The notes beneath the pieces were generated by a model. The model saw only the letters and a list, made by a program, of their open reading frames with translations, was not told the origin of the DNA and did not search any database. A stretch of 64,000 bases of DNA from positions 1 through 64,000 of the forward strand of contig JACRDG010000117.1 of NCBI GenBank assembly GCA_016218715.1. The letters run 5' to 3'. Below are positions 52,016 through 62,010 of the stretch, piece after piece; the stretch's first letter is position 1; each line of letters begins with the position of its first letter. The stretch comes from Desulfomonile tiedjei (GTDB taxonomy: Bacteria; Desulfobacterota; Desulfomonilia; Desulfomonilales; Desulfomonilaceae). The position numbers and the translations under genes were made by a program.

Positions 52016-53563
52016 TCATTGCCCGTAACCCATCTGTTGCGGCATCTGTTTGCTCATATTGGCCACCACCGGTTCGTCATCGTCCGGCAAGAAGTGCTCA
52101 CTGGCCCCATGACGGATTTCGGGCCCTGAATCGCCGACCGGCACCCGGTCATCGGGTACGACAGGGAGATATACCGAGAAGGTGGAGCCTTTTCCCACCT
52201 CACTGTGCACTTCCATAAAGCCTCCATGGGCTTTGACGATCCCGTGAACCACCGAGAGCCCTAGGCCGGTTCCCTCGCCCCTGTCTTTCGTAGTAAAATA
52301 CGGCTCAAAGATATGTTCCAACTGGTCCGGGGTCATGCCGAGGCCTGTGTCGCTGACACTCAGCCTCACATAGCGACCGGCAACAACTTGTGGATGGCGT
52401 GAGGGGAGAGTCGCATCGAACCGCTGGTTGGCCAATCGAATCTCGAGGACTCCGCCCGTCTCCCGCATAGCATGCACCGCGTTTGCGCACAGATTCATCA
52501 GGACCTGATGAATCTGGTTGGGATCGCCCATAATCACCTCCGCGCTAGCCTCAACCGTTTCATGGAGTTCCACCGTGGAGGGTGCCGAAGCGCCGAGAAA
52601 TCCCAGGGTCTCTTTGATGATAGGACTCAAGCGGATAACCCTTTTCTCCTGGTCGCTCCCGCGGCTGAACGTGAGTATCTGGTCGACCAGAGCCTTCGCT
52701 CGGTTGGCCGCAGCGAGAATCTGTTTCACGTTGAAGTGGATTTGCCCTACCTTCGCGGCCCGGTCCAGCGCCAGTTCGGAATATCCCATGATTACATAGA
52801 GGATGTTATTGAAATCATGGGCAATACCCCCGGCCAAAGTGCCGAGGGCCTCCATCTTGGCAGCCTGGCGGAGTTGCCCCTCAAGTCGCAGACGTTCCGC
52901 CACATCCTCTGCATGCCGAGTAAGATACCTTTTGACCACGAGCGACACGCCGGCCCAACCGAGGATCACGATGGTCAGACTCAGGACCGCGAGAAATCCT
53001 CCTTGCCAAATGCGCGTGCGGAAGACGTCGATCTCTTCTTTGATTCTCTGGTGGATCGAACTCGCAATCCGATCGATCCCTTGTGAATAGAGGGCCTTTT
53101 GCGTGTCATAATCCGTTCCCAATAAAAGCGTGGACGCCTCCTGCAGCCGGCCCTGTCGAGCCATTGCCAAAGCGACGGACTCCATTTCCAGGAGGTTCGA
53201 ATAGGCCAGCTTCGTTTGGGCGGCGTAGCTCTTTTCGTATTCCACGCGGAGAAGCAGAGCCGCTTCCAGAATCGAATCGTCGAGCTGGGGTTGAATGACT
53301 CGATAATGCCTTTCCCATCTTGCGTCGCCTGTTGCCGCGGCCATCCTGGCCGACATGGTCAGCAGCTCGTTGAGGTGGGTAATGTCTCCAACGAGCCGCT
53401 GCAGTCGCAATCCTTCAGTTCCGACGGCCAGCAGAGAACCGTACATGCTCCAGACGAGGTAGCCCAGCGCGGGCAGGAGCATCACGGCCAGTATGAGTCC
53501 GAACGTCAGGGCCTTCATGGGATTCACATGGCGATTGTTCAGGAGCCGTATCATAGAGTTCAC
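52016..53563 (-). CDS. membrane sensor histidine kinase ending in a truncated receiver domain
   Basis: 515 residues. An N-terminal TM helix (19-40), a periplasmic helical domain (about 45-185), a second TM helix (190-212), a HisKA domain with His249 in [11 protein letters not shown], and an HATPase_c domain ([30 protein letters not shown]) are intact. The last 25 residues ([17 protein letters not shown] and MPQQMGYG) match the first strand and helix of a receiver domain and then stop. The protein probably descended from a hybrid kinase that lost its receiver. GTG 53563 has a purine-rich site four bases upstream; ATG 53554 is an alternative. Confidence 0.85.
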   Translation of the reverse strand: MNSMIRLLNNRHVNPMKALTFGLILAVMLLPALGYLVWSMYGSLLAVGTEGLRLQRLVGDITHLNELLTMSARMAAATGDARWERHYRVIQPQLDDSILEAALLLRVEYEKSYAAQTKLAYSNLLEMESVALAMARQGRLQEASTLLLGTDYDTQKALYSQGIDRIASSIHQRIKEEIDVFRTRIWQGGFLAVLSLTIVILGWAGVSLVVKRYLTRHAEDVAERLRLEGQLRQAAKMEALGTLAGGIAHDFNNILYVIMGYSELALDRAAKVGQIHFNVKQILAAANRAKALVDQILTFSRGSDQEKRVIRLSPIIKETLGFLGASAPSTVELHETVEASAEVIMGDPNQIHQVLMNLCANAVHAMRETGGVLEIRLANQRFDATLPSRHPQVVAGRYVRLSVSDTGLGMTPDQLEHIFEPYFTTKDRGEGTGLGLSVVHGIVKAHGGFMEVHSEVGKGSTFSVYLPVVPDDRVPVGDSGPEIRHGASEHFLPDDDEPVVANMSKQMPQQMGYGQ

Positions 53564-53888
53564 CCTGCCTCTCCAGTCAAATCTTCCTTGGTTGCACAGA
53601 GACCCTGCCGAGAGATTGCATCCCTGTTCTACGGGAGGGGGGTTAGCAAACTATGAGGACGTAATTACTTATCGGTTAGAAATCGAGAGGTCATCGCCGG
53701 ACAGAGACCGGTCGCAAAGCACCGGCCCTTGCCTAGAAGTAAGAATCGAAATGCCCTGGGATCCGGTGGGCAGCGGATCGGTACGAAAAGCGGAGTTCCT
53801 CCTTAGCAAATTGATGAGCGATCCGGGAGGAAATAACTATGATTAGAAGGGGTTCACGAGAATGCGCCTTGAAACGTATCGAGCAGAT
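53564..53888. other. intergenic region, about 325 bases
   Basis: Lies between the kinase gene start and the M16 protease end. No hairpin or coding sequence of note was found. Confidence 0.35.
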
Positions 53889-56561
53889 TCACTCCTTTGA
53901 TCCAGAATTGGTGGCATTTCCCTCAGGCAGTATTTTGGCTATGGCAGCATGGTCCATATCGAGATATCTGCGAGCGACTCGGAGCACATCTGCCGCGTTC
54001 ACTTCCCGTATTCTTGCTATGTACACGGGGTCGTAATCGTACCCCATGCCGTAGAGCGTATGAAGACCGACCTCTTCGGCACGATCCGACGTACTCTGCT
54101 GCGAGATCAAATGGTTGCCGATGAGGCTGTCGATGGCTTTCTTTAGCTCTGCTTCCCCTACCGCGGTCTTCTTGATCGCCTCGATCTCGTTCACCAACCC
54201 AGCGAAGGCTCGATCGACTTTCGGAGCGTCGCACGCGAGGTACAGGCCGAAGATTCCCGGTGCAAGTCCGGGCCGAAAGAACGACGTGACCTCGTAAGCC
54301 AGCGATTCCTTGTCCCTTAGCTGGAGAAAGAGCCTGCCCCCTTGGCCCGCCAGGATGCTGTTGAGTACGTCCAGCGCAAAGCGGTCCGGGTCGGTCAGGG
54401 TGACCGTACGGAATCCTATGGTGAGGTAGGCCTTGGCCCGAGGAATACGCATCACCGTCTCGCTGACCGATTCCAGGGGATGCTCGGCAGGGATCTGGGG
54501 CATTTCCAGGGCCTGTCCCGTGGTCTTTCCGAAGAGCCGTTCCACTCGATCCATGACCTCCTTTGGGTCCATCGAACCCACCGCTGCGATAACCGTATTG
54601 GACGGGACAGCGAGCTGCCGGAACGTCTGCTTGAGATCTTCCGGAGTGAAGCCTGAGACCGTGTGTGGTGTCCCCAGCAGGTCGAATCCATAGGGGAAGT
54701 GCGGGAACAGCGTTTTGTTCAGGGTCTTGATGACGTACTCGCTTGGATTGTCAGGCTCTGTTCTGATGGCGTTTATGATCAGGTCGCGCTCTCTGTCGAG
54801 CTTGTCTTGCGGGAATGTCGGGTCCGCGTACATCTGAGCGAGTAGCTCCAGGGCCTGGTCCCAATAGCGGCTGAAAAAGCTCGCGTACAGGCCGAACGAA
54901 TCGTTCCCGGAGAAGCCCTGCAGCGTGCCGCCCATGTTGTCCACCTTCCTGGCGATATCCCGTTCGTTCATCGTTCCGGCGCCTTTGGTGAGCATACGCG
55001 CGATGAAGTTCATGATCCCCTGCGTGTCATCGTTTTCGAACCGCTTGCCACCGAGGGAAGCGATGCGAAAGCTGATCACCGGATTGGAGTTATCGGGGAC
55101 GAGCACAACCTTGGTGCCGTTGGCGAGCTCTCGAAACATGGGGCGTGCGGGAGTCTCGGCCGCGGCAACGGGGGTTATCGCCGGGGCCGCGAAACGGCTC
55201 ACGATTTGCTCCAGCCCTTCGATCCGGAAATCTTTCGCCTCCCCGTGAGGCAGCAGCACGGCAACGCTCACATTGGGCGGCATCAGGTATTTCTTAGCCA
55301 CTGCCGAGATCTGCCGGGGGGTCACCGCGGCATTCAGGGTCAGATACTTCTGTTCGTAATTCGGGTCGCCAAGTTGATTCTGGAAGTCCCCCATATTCCG
55401 GGCTATTCCCTGAACGGTTTCCCGCGCGTACACACGCCCGGACTCGAGATGGATCCTCGCCTGCTCCAACTCGTCAGGCGGCGGTGGTGTTCCGGCCAGG
55501 AGGGCCAATTCGTCCATGATGGCCTGGGTGGCGAGTTCCAGATTCTCTGCCGCGAGATTTGCGGAGATGATGAGCAGGCCCGGTTCCTTCGGCGTCACCG
55601 AAGAAACGGAAAGAGAGGTTACAAGGCCCTTGTCCTGCTTGAGTATCCGAACGAGCCGCGAATCGTCCCGCCCGCCCAGGAGATCTGCAATCAGGTCCAA
55701 TGCATTGACATCATAGCCCTTCATGGAGGGTATGTGAAAAGCTATGCTCAGCCGAGGCTCAGTGGCATTGGGATCTCGCACCACAGCGCTCCGGATCTGC
55801 TCCTGTGGCGGTTCCTGCGGGAGAGAGACCGGCAAGAACCCGGTGGGTTTCACATCCGCGGTGAGGCGTTCGACGTCCTCGCGGACCGCGACGGGGTCCA
55901 CATCCCCCACAACGATCAGGAACATGTTCTCCGGCACGTACCACTTCTTACGAAAATCCAGGATGTTCTGGCGGGTAACCTCCTCGACGACCTCCTTCCG
56001 GCCTATAACCGGGAACCGGTACGGGCTTTTGACATAGGCTGTCTTGAAGAGCAGCTTGGATATCACCTCGTCCGGCAGGTCCTCGTCCTGAAGGATTTCC
56101 TCAAGGACGACTTTCTTTTCCTTCTCGAGTTCCTGCGGGTTCATCACCGCCCGGAAGACCGCATCGGTGATAATATCCAGGCCGCGAGACGTGGCCGACG
56201 AGGGGACGACGATGTGGAACACGGTTTCGTCCCAGCTCGTGTAGGCGTTTATTTGCCCGCCGATTTCCGCAACCTCGGTGTCAATCTGCCCCACACCTCG
56301 CCTCTCGGTGCCTTTGAAAGCCATGTGTTCGATGACATGACTGATCCCGCGTTCGGACTCGTTCTCATAGGCGCTCCCCACCTTTACCCACAGTTGAATA
56401 GCGGCCGCCTTGCGGGAATGGTTTTCCTCGACGAGCACATCCAGACCGTTTGACAGCCGGAACTGTGTGAGAGCTCCGTCCTGCGCCAGTCCCTTATTCG
56501 GAAAAATGGCCAGAATGAGCCACAAGGTTGCAGCCAATGTCTTGGCTGGAAATCGCGACAT
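53889..56561 (-). CDS. two-domain M16 (pitrilysin-type) zinc metalloprotease
   Basis: 890 residues from ATG 56561 (AGGAGG five bases upstream), with a signal peptide (TLAATLWLILAIFPNKGLAQ). The zinc motif HxxEH is HVIEH (His75, Glu78, His79), followed by the downstream glutamate region DTEVAEIGGQINAYTS. Two M16 halves are seen: the active N-terminal half and a C-terminal half (starting about 475) that lacks the zinc motif, as usual for these peptidases. It should be periplasmic or membrane-attached, degrading peptides. It lies downstream of the DegP-type gene on the same strand, separated by about 150 bases with a terminator-like hairpin; a shared role in periplasmic protein turnover is likely. 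Confidence 0.9.
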   Translation of the reverse strand: MSRFPAKTLAATLWLILAIFPNKGLAQDGALTQFRLSNGLDVLVEENHSRKAAAIQLWVKVGSAYENESERGISHVIEHMAFKGTERRGVGQIDTEVAEIGGQINAYTSWDETVFHIVVPSSATSRGLDIITDAVFRAVMNPQELEKEKKVVLEEILQDEDLPDEVISKLLFKTAYVKSPYRFPVIGRKEVVEEVTRQNILDFRKKWYVPENMFLIVVGDVDPVAVREDVERLTADVKPTGFLPVSLPQEPPQEQIRSAVVRDPNATEPRLSIAFHIPSMKGYDVNALDLIADLLGGRDDSRLVRILKQDKGLVTSLSVSSVTPKEPGLLIISANLAAENLELATQAIMDELALLAGTPPPPDELEQARIHLESGRVYARETVQGIARNMGDFQNQLGDPNYEQKYLTLNAAVTPRQISAVAKKYLMPPNVSVAVLLPHGEAKDFRIEGLEQIVSRFAAPAITPVAAAETPARPMFRELANGTKVVLVPDNSNPVISFRIASLGGKRFENDDTQGIMNFIARMLTKGAGTMNERDIARKVDNMGGTLQGFSGNDSFGLYASFFSRYWDQALELLAQMYADPTFPQDKLDRERDLIINAIRTEPDNPSEYVIKTLNKTLFPHFPYGFDLLGTPHTVSGFTPEDLKQTFRQLAVPSNTVIAAVGSMDPKEVMDRVERLFGKTTGQALEMPQIPAEHPLESVSETVMRIPRAKAYLTIGFRTVTLTDPDRFALDVLNSILAGQGGRLFLQLRDKESLAYEVTSFFRPGLAPGIFGLYLACDAPKVDRAFAGLVNEIEAIKKTAVGEAELKKAIDSLIGNHLISQQSTSDRAEEVGLHTLYGMGYDYDPVYIARIREVNAADVLRVARRYLDMDHAAIAKILPEGNATNSGSKE

Positions 56562-56631
56562 GCCTGCCTCCTTTATTGCCAACGAGTGACCGTTCACCGG
56601 GACAGACGCAGTCCCTCGAAATGACGATTAC

Positions 56632-56690
56632 GAAAACGGGCAACAGGCGAACTCCTACTCGAACCTTGTCGATTCACCCGTTGCCCGTTG
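56632..56690 (-). terminator. terminator-like long hairpin between the DegP and M16 genes
   Basis: ACGGGCAAC (56636-56644) pairs with GTTGCCCGT (56680-56688) around a 35-base loop that itself has GCGAA/TTCAC-type pairing. On the minus strand a TTTT tract follows the stem. It lies directly after the DegP stop codon. Confidence 0.55.
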
Positions 56691-56710
56691 GAACACGCGG
56701 ATTCGGTTGG

Positions 56711-58150
56711 CTACTTGAAGCTCTCCGCCAAGAATATAGTCGAGGTGCCTCGCTGGATCATGAAACGAATCAGGCCGTTCTTCTTGGCCTGTGCAACCTC
56801 CTTGTTGAAGGTCGCGACATCCGAGATCGTCTTGCCGTCTACCTGGAGAATGATATCACCGGTCCTGAGCCCCATCGCGGCACCCTGGCCGTCAGGTTTC
56901 ATCTCCTTGACTATCAACCCCTGGTCCCCTTTCAGGTGCAGCTTCGAGGCTACTTCCGACGGGACCTTCTCGACTTTGATTCCGAGTTCCGTGGATGCCT
57001 CTCCGGCCTGCCCCCCGGTCGCAACTGCTTGCGCGGTGCGCTCAGCCGCCACCACATTGACATCAAGGGTCTTTTTGTCTCGGAAGATCTTCAACTTGAG
57101 CGCGGCTCCTGGTTTCGTCTGCCCGATGAGATTTTTCAGTACTTGAGCGCCATCCACCGGCTGCCCATTCACATCGACAATGACGTCTCCCGGTTTGACC
57201 CCGGCCTTTTCAGCCGGGCCGCCCTGCACAACCTGGGAAACCAGCGCTCCGTTGGTATCCTTCATGCCGAAAGACTGGGCGAGCGATTCCGTGAGATCCT
57301 GAACGTTGACGCCTATAAGGCCTCGTTCCACCTTACCGCTCTTAACAAGCTGATCCATGACGAGCTTGGCAGAGTTGGAGGGTATGGCGAACCCTATCCC
57401 CATATAGCCGCCGCTTCGGCTCGCAATGGCTGTGTTGATGCCGATAACTTCCCCTTTGATGTTGACCAGAGGCCCTCCGGAGTTGCCCGGGTTGATTGGC
57501 GCATCGGTCTGAATGAAATCCTCGTACCCGGTGATTCCCACGTTGGTGCGGCCTGTGGCACTAATGATGCCGCTGGTGACCGAGCCGCTCAGGCCGAACG
57601 GGTTGCCGATGGCAACGACGATCTCACCCACATGCAGCTTCGATGAGTCTCCCCACTGGACGGGGGGCAAGTCTTTGGCATCGATCTTAATCAACGCGAT
57701 GTCGCTCTCCGGATCCGTTCCGACCAACTTGGCCTTGTATTCCCGCTTGCCGGGAAGGGTCACCTTGATATCCTTCATGTCTTTGACGACGTGGTTGTTC
57801 GTCATGATCAGCCCGTCGGGAGACACAATGAATCCCGAACCCATCATGACCTCAACCCCGCGGCGCTGCTGGGGGGGTTGCTGGGGACCCTGCTCCCCGA
57901 ATGGGGAGAAAGGAAACTGCTTCAGGAAAGGTTCCAGACCCTCGGCGCCGGAGACCGGGGCGGCTTTCGTGGAACTCACCCGCACGACGGTAGGTGCAAC
58001 TTTCTGGGCAATTTGAACGTACGCTTGGTCCAGTTCTTTGATCGTCGTCAAGGGGTCGGCCGAGGCCGGCGCGGCTGCGCCCGCCACGATCAGCGTGACA
58101 ACAAGTAGTGCGATTGCGATAAGAGATCCCACAGAACGATTTCGGGTCAT
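56711..58150 (-). CDS. degP: DegP/DegQ-type periplasmic serine protease (Do family)
   Basis: 479 residues with a signal peptide (SLIAIALLVVTLIVAGAAAPASA). The trypsin-like triad is His120 (TNNHVV), Asp150 (DIALIKI) and Ser224 (NPGNSGGPL), followed by two PDZ domains (about 270-360 and 390-470). It degrades or chaperones misfolded periplasmic proteins. AGGAGG seven bases before the ATG fixes the start. A Gln/Pro/Arg-rich loop (residues 85-97) is of the LA-loop type. It lies upstream of the M16 gene. Confidence 0.95.
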   Translation of the reverse strand: MTRNRSVGSLIAIALLVVTLIVAGAAAPASADPLTTIKELDQAYVQIAQKVAPTVVRVSSTKAAPVSGAEGLEPFLKQFPFSPFGEQGPQQPPQQRRGVEVMMGSGFIVSPDGLIMTNNHVVKDMKDIKVTLPGKREYKAKLVGTDPESDIALIKIDAKDLPPVQWGDSSKLHVGEIVVAIGNPFGLSGSVTSGIISATGRTNVGITGYEDFIQTDAPINPGNSGGPLVNIKGEVIGINTAIASRSGGYMGIGFAIPSNSAKLVMDQLVKSGKVERGLIGVNVQDLTESLAQSFGMKDTNGALVSQVVQGGPAEKAGVKPGDVIVDVNGQPVDGAQVLKNLIGQTKPGAALKLKIFRDKKTLDVNVVAAERTAQAVATGGQAGEASTELGIKVEKVPSEVASKLHLKGDQGLIVKEMKPDGQGAAMGLRTGDIILQVDGKTISDVATFNKEVAQAKKNGLIRFMIQRGTSTIFLAESFK

Positions 58151-58783
58151 CGGTAATCCTCCTGTCTTGTAGAATTCTTGAGACGGGACTCCTCAAACCA
58201 AGCAACAAGCCTATTGCCCCATGGAATAGTTAATCCTGACAATGCCTTAACCGAGTCCTCCCCCCTGGTGACAATCGTCGGCACACTCCTCCTTCGTTCC
58301 CTCTCGGTGCCGTGAATGCTTTTGAGCTTTCGGGTTGTCTTCGAGGTGGGCTCGGTCGTGCAGCCATTCTCAAATGTGAAAGAAATCGTCAAGTTACTAG
58401 TCGTCTTCCATAGTCCTCTGGCATTATTTCCCCCCTCTTGAGCACGGTTTGTGTGACGCAATTCTCCGTAATCAGTGCTCCTTGTCTTTCAATGTTATGT
58501 CCGGGTATGGGGTCAGTCAAGAGGGAAAGGGTCGGTTCTTGACTCATGAAGGGTAGATTCAGACGGATCGCTCTGTGGCAGGGCACGGATGCCTTGCATC
58601 GCTGACCGTGATCCCAGAGTTGTTGCCAAGAATAATGTTCGTTTGGATGGCCGACGACGGGAGATCGCCGATGTCGGCACCCACCGTCATGGCCATGAGG
58701 ATGATCGGGGTCAACGATCTTTCCAACAGAGAGAGCTACTTCGGGGCTGTCATTCCGGTCGACTCGTTGAGGTACGTTCAAGC
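58151..58783. other. intergenic region, about 630 bases, upstream of the DegP gene
   Basis: Open frames at 58147-58461 and 58389-58781 (minus) and 58575-58970 (plus) do not look coding. No clear heat-shock or extracytoplasmic-stress promoter was identified. A TTGACG box with a poor -10 partner occurs about 58385 on the minus strand. Confidence 0.35.
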
Positions 58784-59308
58784 CTACACATCAAAACTGA
58801 AGTTGCCGAGATACGATTCGAGTTTTGCCCTGTTCTCGGATGTCAGGCTGGGACAGTCACCGGGACCTTTGACCCCCTCGGCTGCCCTGAGAGCAAACAC
58901 CATGCAGGTCGGCTCACCGCACTCACGGCAATTGGTTTTGGGCAAGAGCCGGAGGATCTCCATCATTTGAGGCGGCGCCGGAGACTCGAAGCTGGGCTCG
59001 ATCTCCTCGCGTTTCTCCCAGGTCTCGTTTATCTCTTTCTTCAGCCATGCGAGAATCTTGTCCGCCTCCCCCTCATCATTGAGTGCGTTCACAAAGATCT
59101 CGCGGGCGTGGAGCGCGATGAGCTTGCCGTGAATCCTCAGGGTGAGAGAAGCGGGGGACTTAATGTAATCCCCGCCCCCCAGCGCGGTGTTGAGATAGGG
59201 GAGGACATTGGAAATGTCCTGGTCCAGATGCGCCACACAGTGGACTGATTGGAAATTGGGGTTGCACTTCGGCAAGAACATCTCCTTCGTGTATCCTTGC
59301 AGCAACAT
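58784..59308 (-). CDS. small Fe-S (PF04060-like) cysteine-cluster protein
   Basis: 174 residues. The C-terminal part, LLPKTNCRECGEPTCMVFAL then GPGDCPSL (Cys127, 130, 135, 152), is the four-cysteine Fe-S motif found in corrinoid/iron-sulfur proteins and the RnfB/AcsD-type FeS domain. The N-terminal 110 residues (HCVAHLDQDISNVLPYLNTAL) resemble a partner domain seen in related anaerobes. It is probably an electron-transfer or metal-binding protein of the cytoplasm. GGAGG precedes the ATG. It is followed on the same strand by the DegP gene 633 bases away, so it may be the end of the HEAT-repeat series upstream. Confidence 0.75.
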   Translation of the reverse strand: MLLQGYTKEMFLPKCNPNFQSVHCVAHLDQDISNVLPYLNTALGGGDYIKSPASLTLRIHGKLIALHAREIFVNALNDEGEADKILAWLKKEINETWEKREEIEPSFESPAPPQMMEILRLLPKTNCRECGEPTCMVFALRAAEGVKGPGDCPSLTSENRAKLESYLGNFSFDV

Positions 59309-59353
59309 TCTGTTCCCTCCTCCTTCGGTATCTTGTCTGTATTCGCTCGCGCG

Positions 59354-60586
59354 CTAGTGCCTCGGGGCGTTGCCTTGCCCCAATTCAGCAGCTCGTTCCG
59401 GAACGTCGATCGCTCCTGACGGATAACGCCGCTTTATGGCTCGCAACGTATTTGCGGACGCGTTTCGCACTTCCTCGTTCTTGTCCCTGAGCGCCTCATC
59501 GAGAGCTTCGAGCGTCTCTCCGGACGGCGGCGTGAAGATCCGGAGGGCCGACACTGCCTCCACCCGAACGGCGGTACTTCCTTGCCGCGTCAAGGCGATC
59601 AGGCCTGGAACGGCAGCAACCGCCTTGTGGTCGAGACGTTTCACAATCCCAATGGCGAGGAGGAGATTCTCATCCTCCGCGTCCTTCAAGCATTGGATGA
59701 TGGGGCCGACGTGCTTATCGAGGCTGGATTCGTACCGCATCGCGCCCTCGAGCGCCTCTTTGCGAACAGCAGCGTCCGAATCCGCCAGCGCTCTGACGCA
59801 GAGGGGAAGGGCGTAGTCTCCTCCTTCATCCATCTGCGCAACGGTTTGCAGCACGAGCGCACGGTTTCTTGGATCGACCTCGTCGTACACCCCGGAGAGC
59901 TCTGGAATTATCCAGTCCCGCCGATCCAGTAATTCCTGGAACAGCTTCACCACGTTGGCGACCACGCGTTCGTCCGAGGACTTCAACGCCTCTACTAGCG
60001 TAGGGATGATTCTGTGCGGCTCCGTGCCGGCACATTCTTTCAGCGCGGTCCCGGCCGCTTCCGACGTGGGTTCGCTTTTGCTCCCCAGCGCGGTCACAAG
60101 GATCGGAATTGCGGAATCGTCCGTTCTTCCGAGCAGAGCCGAGGCGATGATGAGGTTCGTACGAATGTCCGCGTCCGCGTCACTCGCGAATTGTGTCAGT
60201 GCTTGCCGAATCTCCTCCGAATCGGCTCTGAGACGCCCCAGCGACAGAATGACCGCCCGTCGAACATCCACACTTTGGTCGCTCAGCCGTTCCAGCAGGC
60301 GTGGTACGACCTGGTCGGCTGCTGCCGAAAAATATCCGAGCGCCTCCGCAGCCGCCTCTCGGACCTTCCATTCGGGGTCACTCAGTGCTTGCACGAGAGG
60401 CGGAACTGCCCGGAGCGGCCTGCAGCATGTGCCTACCGCCATGGCCCGAGCGGTCTCCGCGCGCAGCTCGGGGTCTTTGTCTCGGAGCTGCCTGATGTAC
60501 CAGTCGACCGTCGAGGCCGCGGTCACAGTCACGGTCAGAAGCAAGAGCAGTGCTGAGCCGGTGACCTGTCGGAGCAACCTCCACAT
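59354..60586 (-). CDS. secreted HEAT-repeat protein
   Basis: 410 residues with a signal peptide (QVTGSALLLLLTVTVTAAS) and then about ten HEAT-type helix pairs (KDPELRAETARAMAVG, DPEWKVREAAAEALGYFS, SDERVVANVVKLFQELL in pieces). HEAT arrays are protein-binding scaffolds; the role is unknown. GAGGAGG six bases before the ATG marks the start. It lies 45 bases upstream of the Fe-S gene and 74 bases downstream of the thioredoxin-fold gene, so the genes are likely to be in one operon. Confidence 0.85.
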   Translation of the reverse strand: MWRLLRQVTGSALLLLLTVTVTAASTVDWYIRQLRDKDPELRAETARAMAVGTCCRPLRAVPPLVQALSDPEWKVREAAAEALGYFSAAADQVVPRLLERLSDQSVDVRRAVILSLGRLRADSEEIRQALTQFASDADADIRTNLIIASALLGRTDDSAIPILVTALGSKSEPTSEAAGTALKECAGTEPHRIIPTLVEALKSSDERVVANVVKLFQELLDRRDWIIPELSGVYDEVDPRNRALVLQTVAQMDEGGDYALPLCVRALADSDAAVRKEALEGAMRYESSLDKHVGPIIQCLKDAEDENLLLAIGIVKRLDHKAVAAVPGLIALTRQGSTAVRVEAVSALRIFTPPSGETLEALDEALRDKNEEVRNASANTLRAIKRRYPSGAIDVPERAAELGQGNAPRH

Positions 60587-60660
60587 TTCCGCCCTCCTCG
60601 GCAGCCGGGTTAGGAAGACTTTGACCTGAGACCGCGGCGCATTTCAGGTGCCGCTGCTGC

Positions 60661-61197
60661 CTAGTATCCCTGCCTCGGGTCGCCGGCCCCCGCCATGGTG
60701 ACAGCGTCGGCCGCGGCAGCCAATAGGTCCTTGATCTTCCCTTTGGACGGCACTGTCCCTTTCGCCACCACGTTTCCGTTGATCAGCAGCGCGGGGGTCG
60801 GGATGAAGCCGTACGTGGTTATTTCCTTGATATCGGTCACGTGCTCGAGAGACGCGGGGAGATCCAGCTCCGTCAAGGCCTGCATGACCGCCTGTTCCAG
60901 ACGGTTGCACTGGGAGCAGCCCGGACCGAGCACCACGACCCTCAACGATCCTTGAACCGGATCGTCGTACGGTTGGCCGAGATGCTTGCGAAATTCGCGC
61001 GTGAACGCTCTGCCGTAGTCCTCTCTGGCAGATCCTGGAATGTAGTTCTTCTTCCCGAGTCTCAGCAGGAGCGCCTGCTGCACTTCGGCATCGCTCCTGC
61101 TCTCGTGGGACGGAGCAATCTCCTCGATTGCCTGCATCAAACCCATGACACCAACGTCGCTATCCCCAACGCGAATGCGACGGTGATCGTCAGCCAT
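60661..61197 (-). CDS. thioredoxin-fold protein with N-terminal helical domain
   Basis: 178 residues from ATG 61197 (GAGG upstream). The C-terminal 90 residues are a thioredoxin_3-type domain: VVVLGPGCSQCNRLEQAV with redox Cys94 and Cys97, then ITTYGFIPTPALLINGNVVAKG. The N-terminal 80 residues form a helical domain not recognised. A longer frame exists upstream but overlaps the CcdA gene. It is one of three thioredoxin-fold proteins in this series, probably passing electrons from CcdA to a partner. Confidence 0.75.
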   Translation of the reverse strand: MADDHRRIRVGDSDVGVMGLMQAIEEIAPSHESRSDAEVQQALLLRLGKKNYIPGSAREDYGRAFTREFRKHLGQPYDDPVQGSLRVVVLGPGCSQCNRLEQAVMQALTELDLPASLEHVTDIKEITTYGFIPTPALLINGNVVAKGTVPSKGKIKDLLAAAADAVTMAGAGDPRQGY

Positions 61198-61223
61198 CCT
61201 CGGCCACCTCGTTGCTCTCTCCG

Positions 61224-61934
61224 CTAGAATGCCAACCCAAGATTGGGAAACATGGCTCCGACACCCAAGTAGAGGCCAACACCAGCGAGAAGGGCCCCTG
61301 CCGCCTTTTTGAGGACCAAATTGGCTGAGTGCATTTTCTTGGACCCCAGAAGATGCTTGGCAGCGCCTGCCGACGTTCCCACGGCAAGGATCAGCAAGCA
61401 GTGACCGATGCCGTAGAAGAGCATCATGACACCTCCAAAGAGTGCCCCTTTCAAGGGAATGACGCTTACGATAAGCAAGAGAGCCGGTCCGGTGCAGGGC
61501 AAGGAAACGAGACCGAACATGAATCCGAAGAGAGCGGCCCCGAAAATTCCTGTGTATTTGGGCAGCTTGTCCTGAGAAATGGGGAGGGGTATATGAAAAA
61601 GATCCATAAAATGGAGTCCCAGCAGAATACAAATCGCGGCCACCACGTAAACCATATACTCGGACTGCAGGAATGGAGCGGCAGCCAGGCCGACGGTAAA
61701 CAGGATGGCCAGCTCCACACTGAAACCTGCAACGAAGACCAGCGTGAACAGAAAGGACTTCCCTGCGGTCATGTCTTCACCCATGCCCCCGATAAACCCT
61801 ATCAATAAGGGGACCATGACGAGAACGCATGGATTCATGGCTGTCAGCGCTCCGCCTACGAAGGACCCGCCGGCCGCAAGCCAGATGCTACCGGACGATA
61901 CCCACTGCTGAACGATTCCGAATATCGATTCCAT
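61224..61934 (-). CDS. ccdA: CcdA-type thiol:disulfide transporter
   Basis: 236 residues with six membrane helices and the two redox cysteines of the family: Cys36 in MNPCVL and Cys147 in SLPCTGPA. CcdA carries reducing equivalents across the inner membrane to extracytoplasmic thioredoxin-like proteins. It sits between genes for two thioredoxin-fold proteins, which are its natural partners; the upstream one has a signal peptide. GAGG eleven bases before the ATG supports the start. Confidence 0.92.
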   Translation of the reverse strand: MESIFGIVQQWVSSGSIWLAAGGSFVGGALTAMNPCVLVMVPLLIGFIGGMGEDMTAGKSFLFTLVFVAGFSVELAILFTVGLAAAPFLQSEYMVYVVAAICILLGLHFMDLFHIPLPISQDKLPKYTGIFGAALFGFMFGLVSLPCTGPALLLIVSVIPLKGALFGGVMMLFYGIGHCLLILAVGTSAGAAKHLLGSKKMHSANLVLKKAAGALLAGVGLYLGVGAMFPNLGLAF

Positions 61935-62010
61935 TCTGTGTCACCTCACTGGCAGACCGTTTCCTGGTAACAGCGATGGCGCAGTTCCGTCAGAGGAATA
62001 CGTGCCGCTC

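Noticed and set aside
55206-56453. Plus-strand open frame of 415 codons
   Set aside because: Antisense to the M16 protease, whose zinc motif confirms the other strand.
58147-58781. Two minus-strand frames upstream of the DegP gene
   Set aside because: No ribosome site, unusual composition, and no conserved motif; treated as intergenic.
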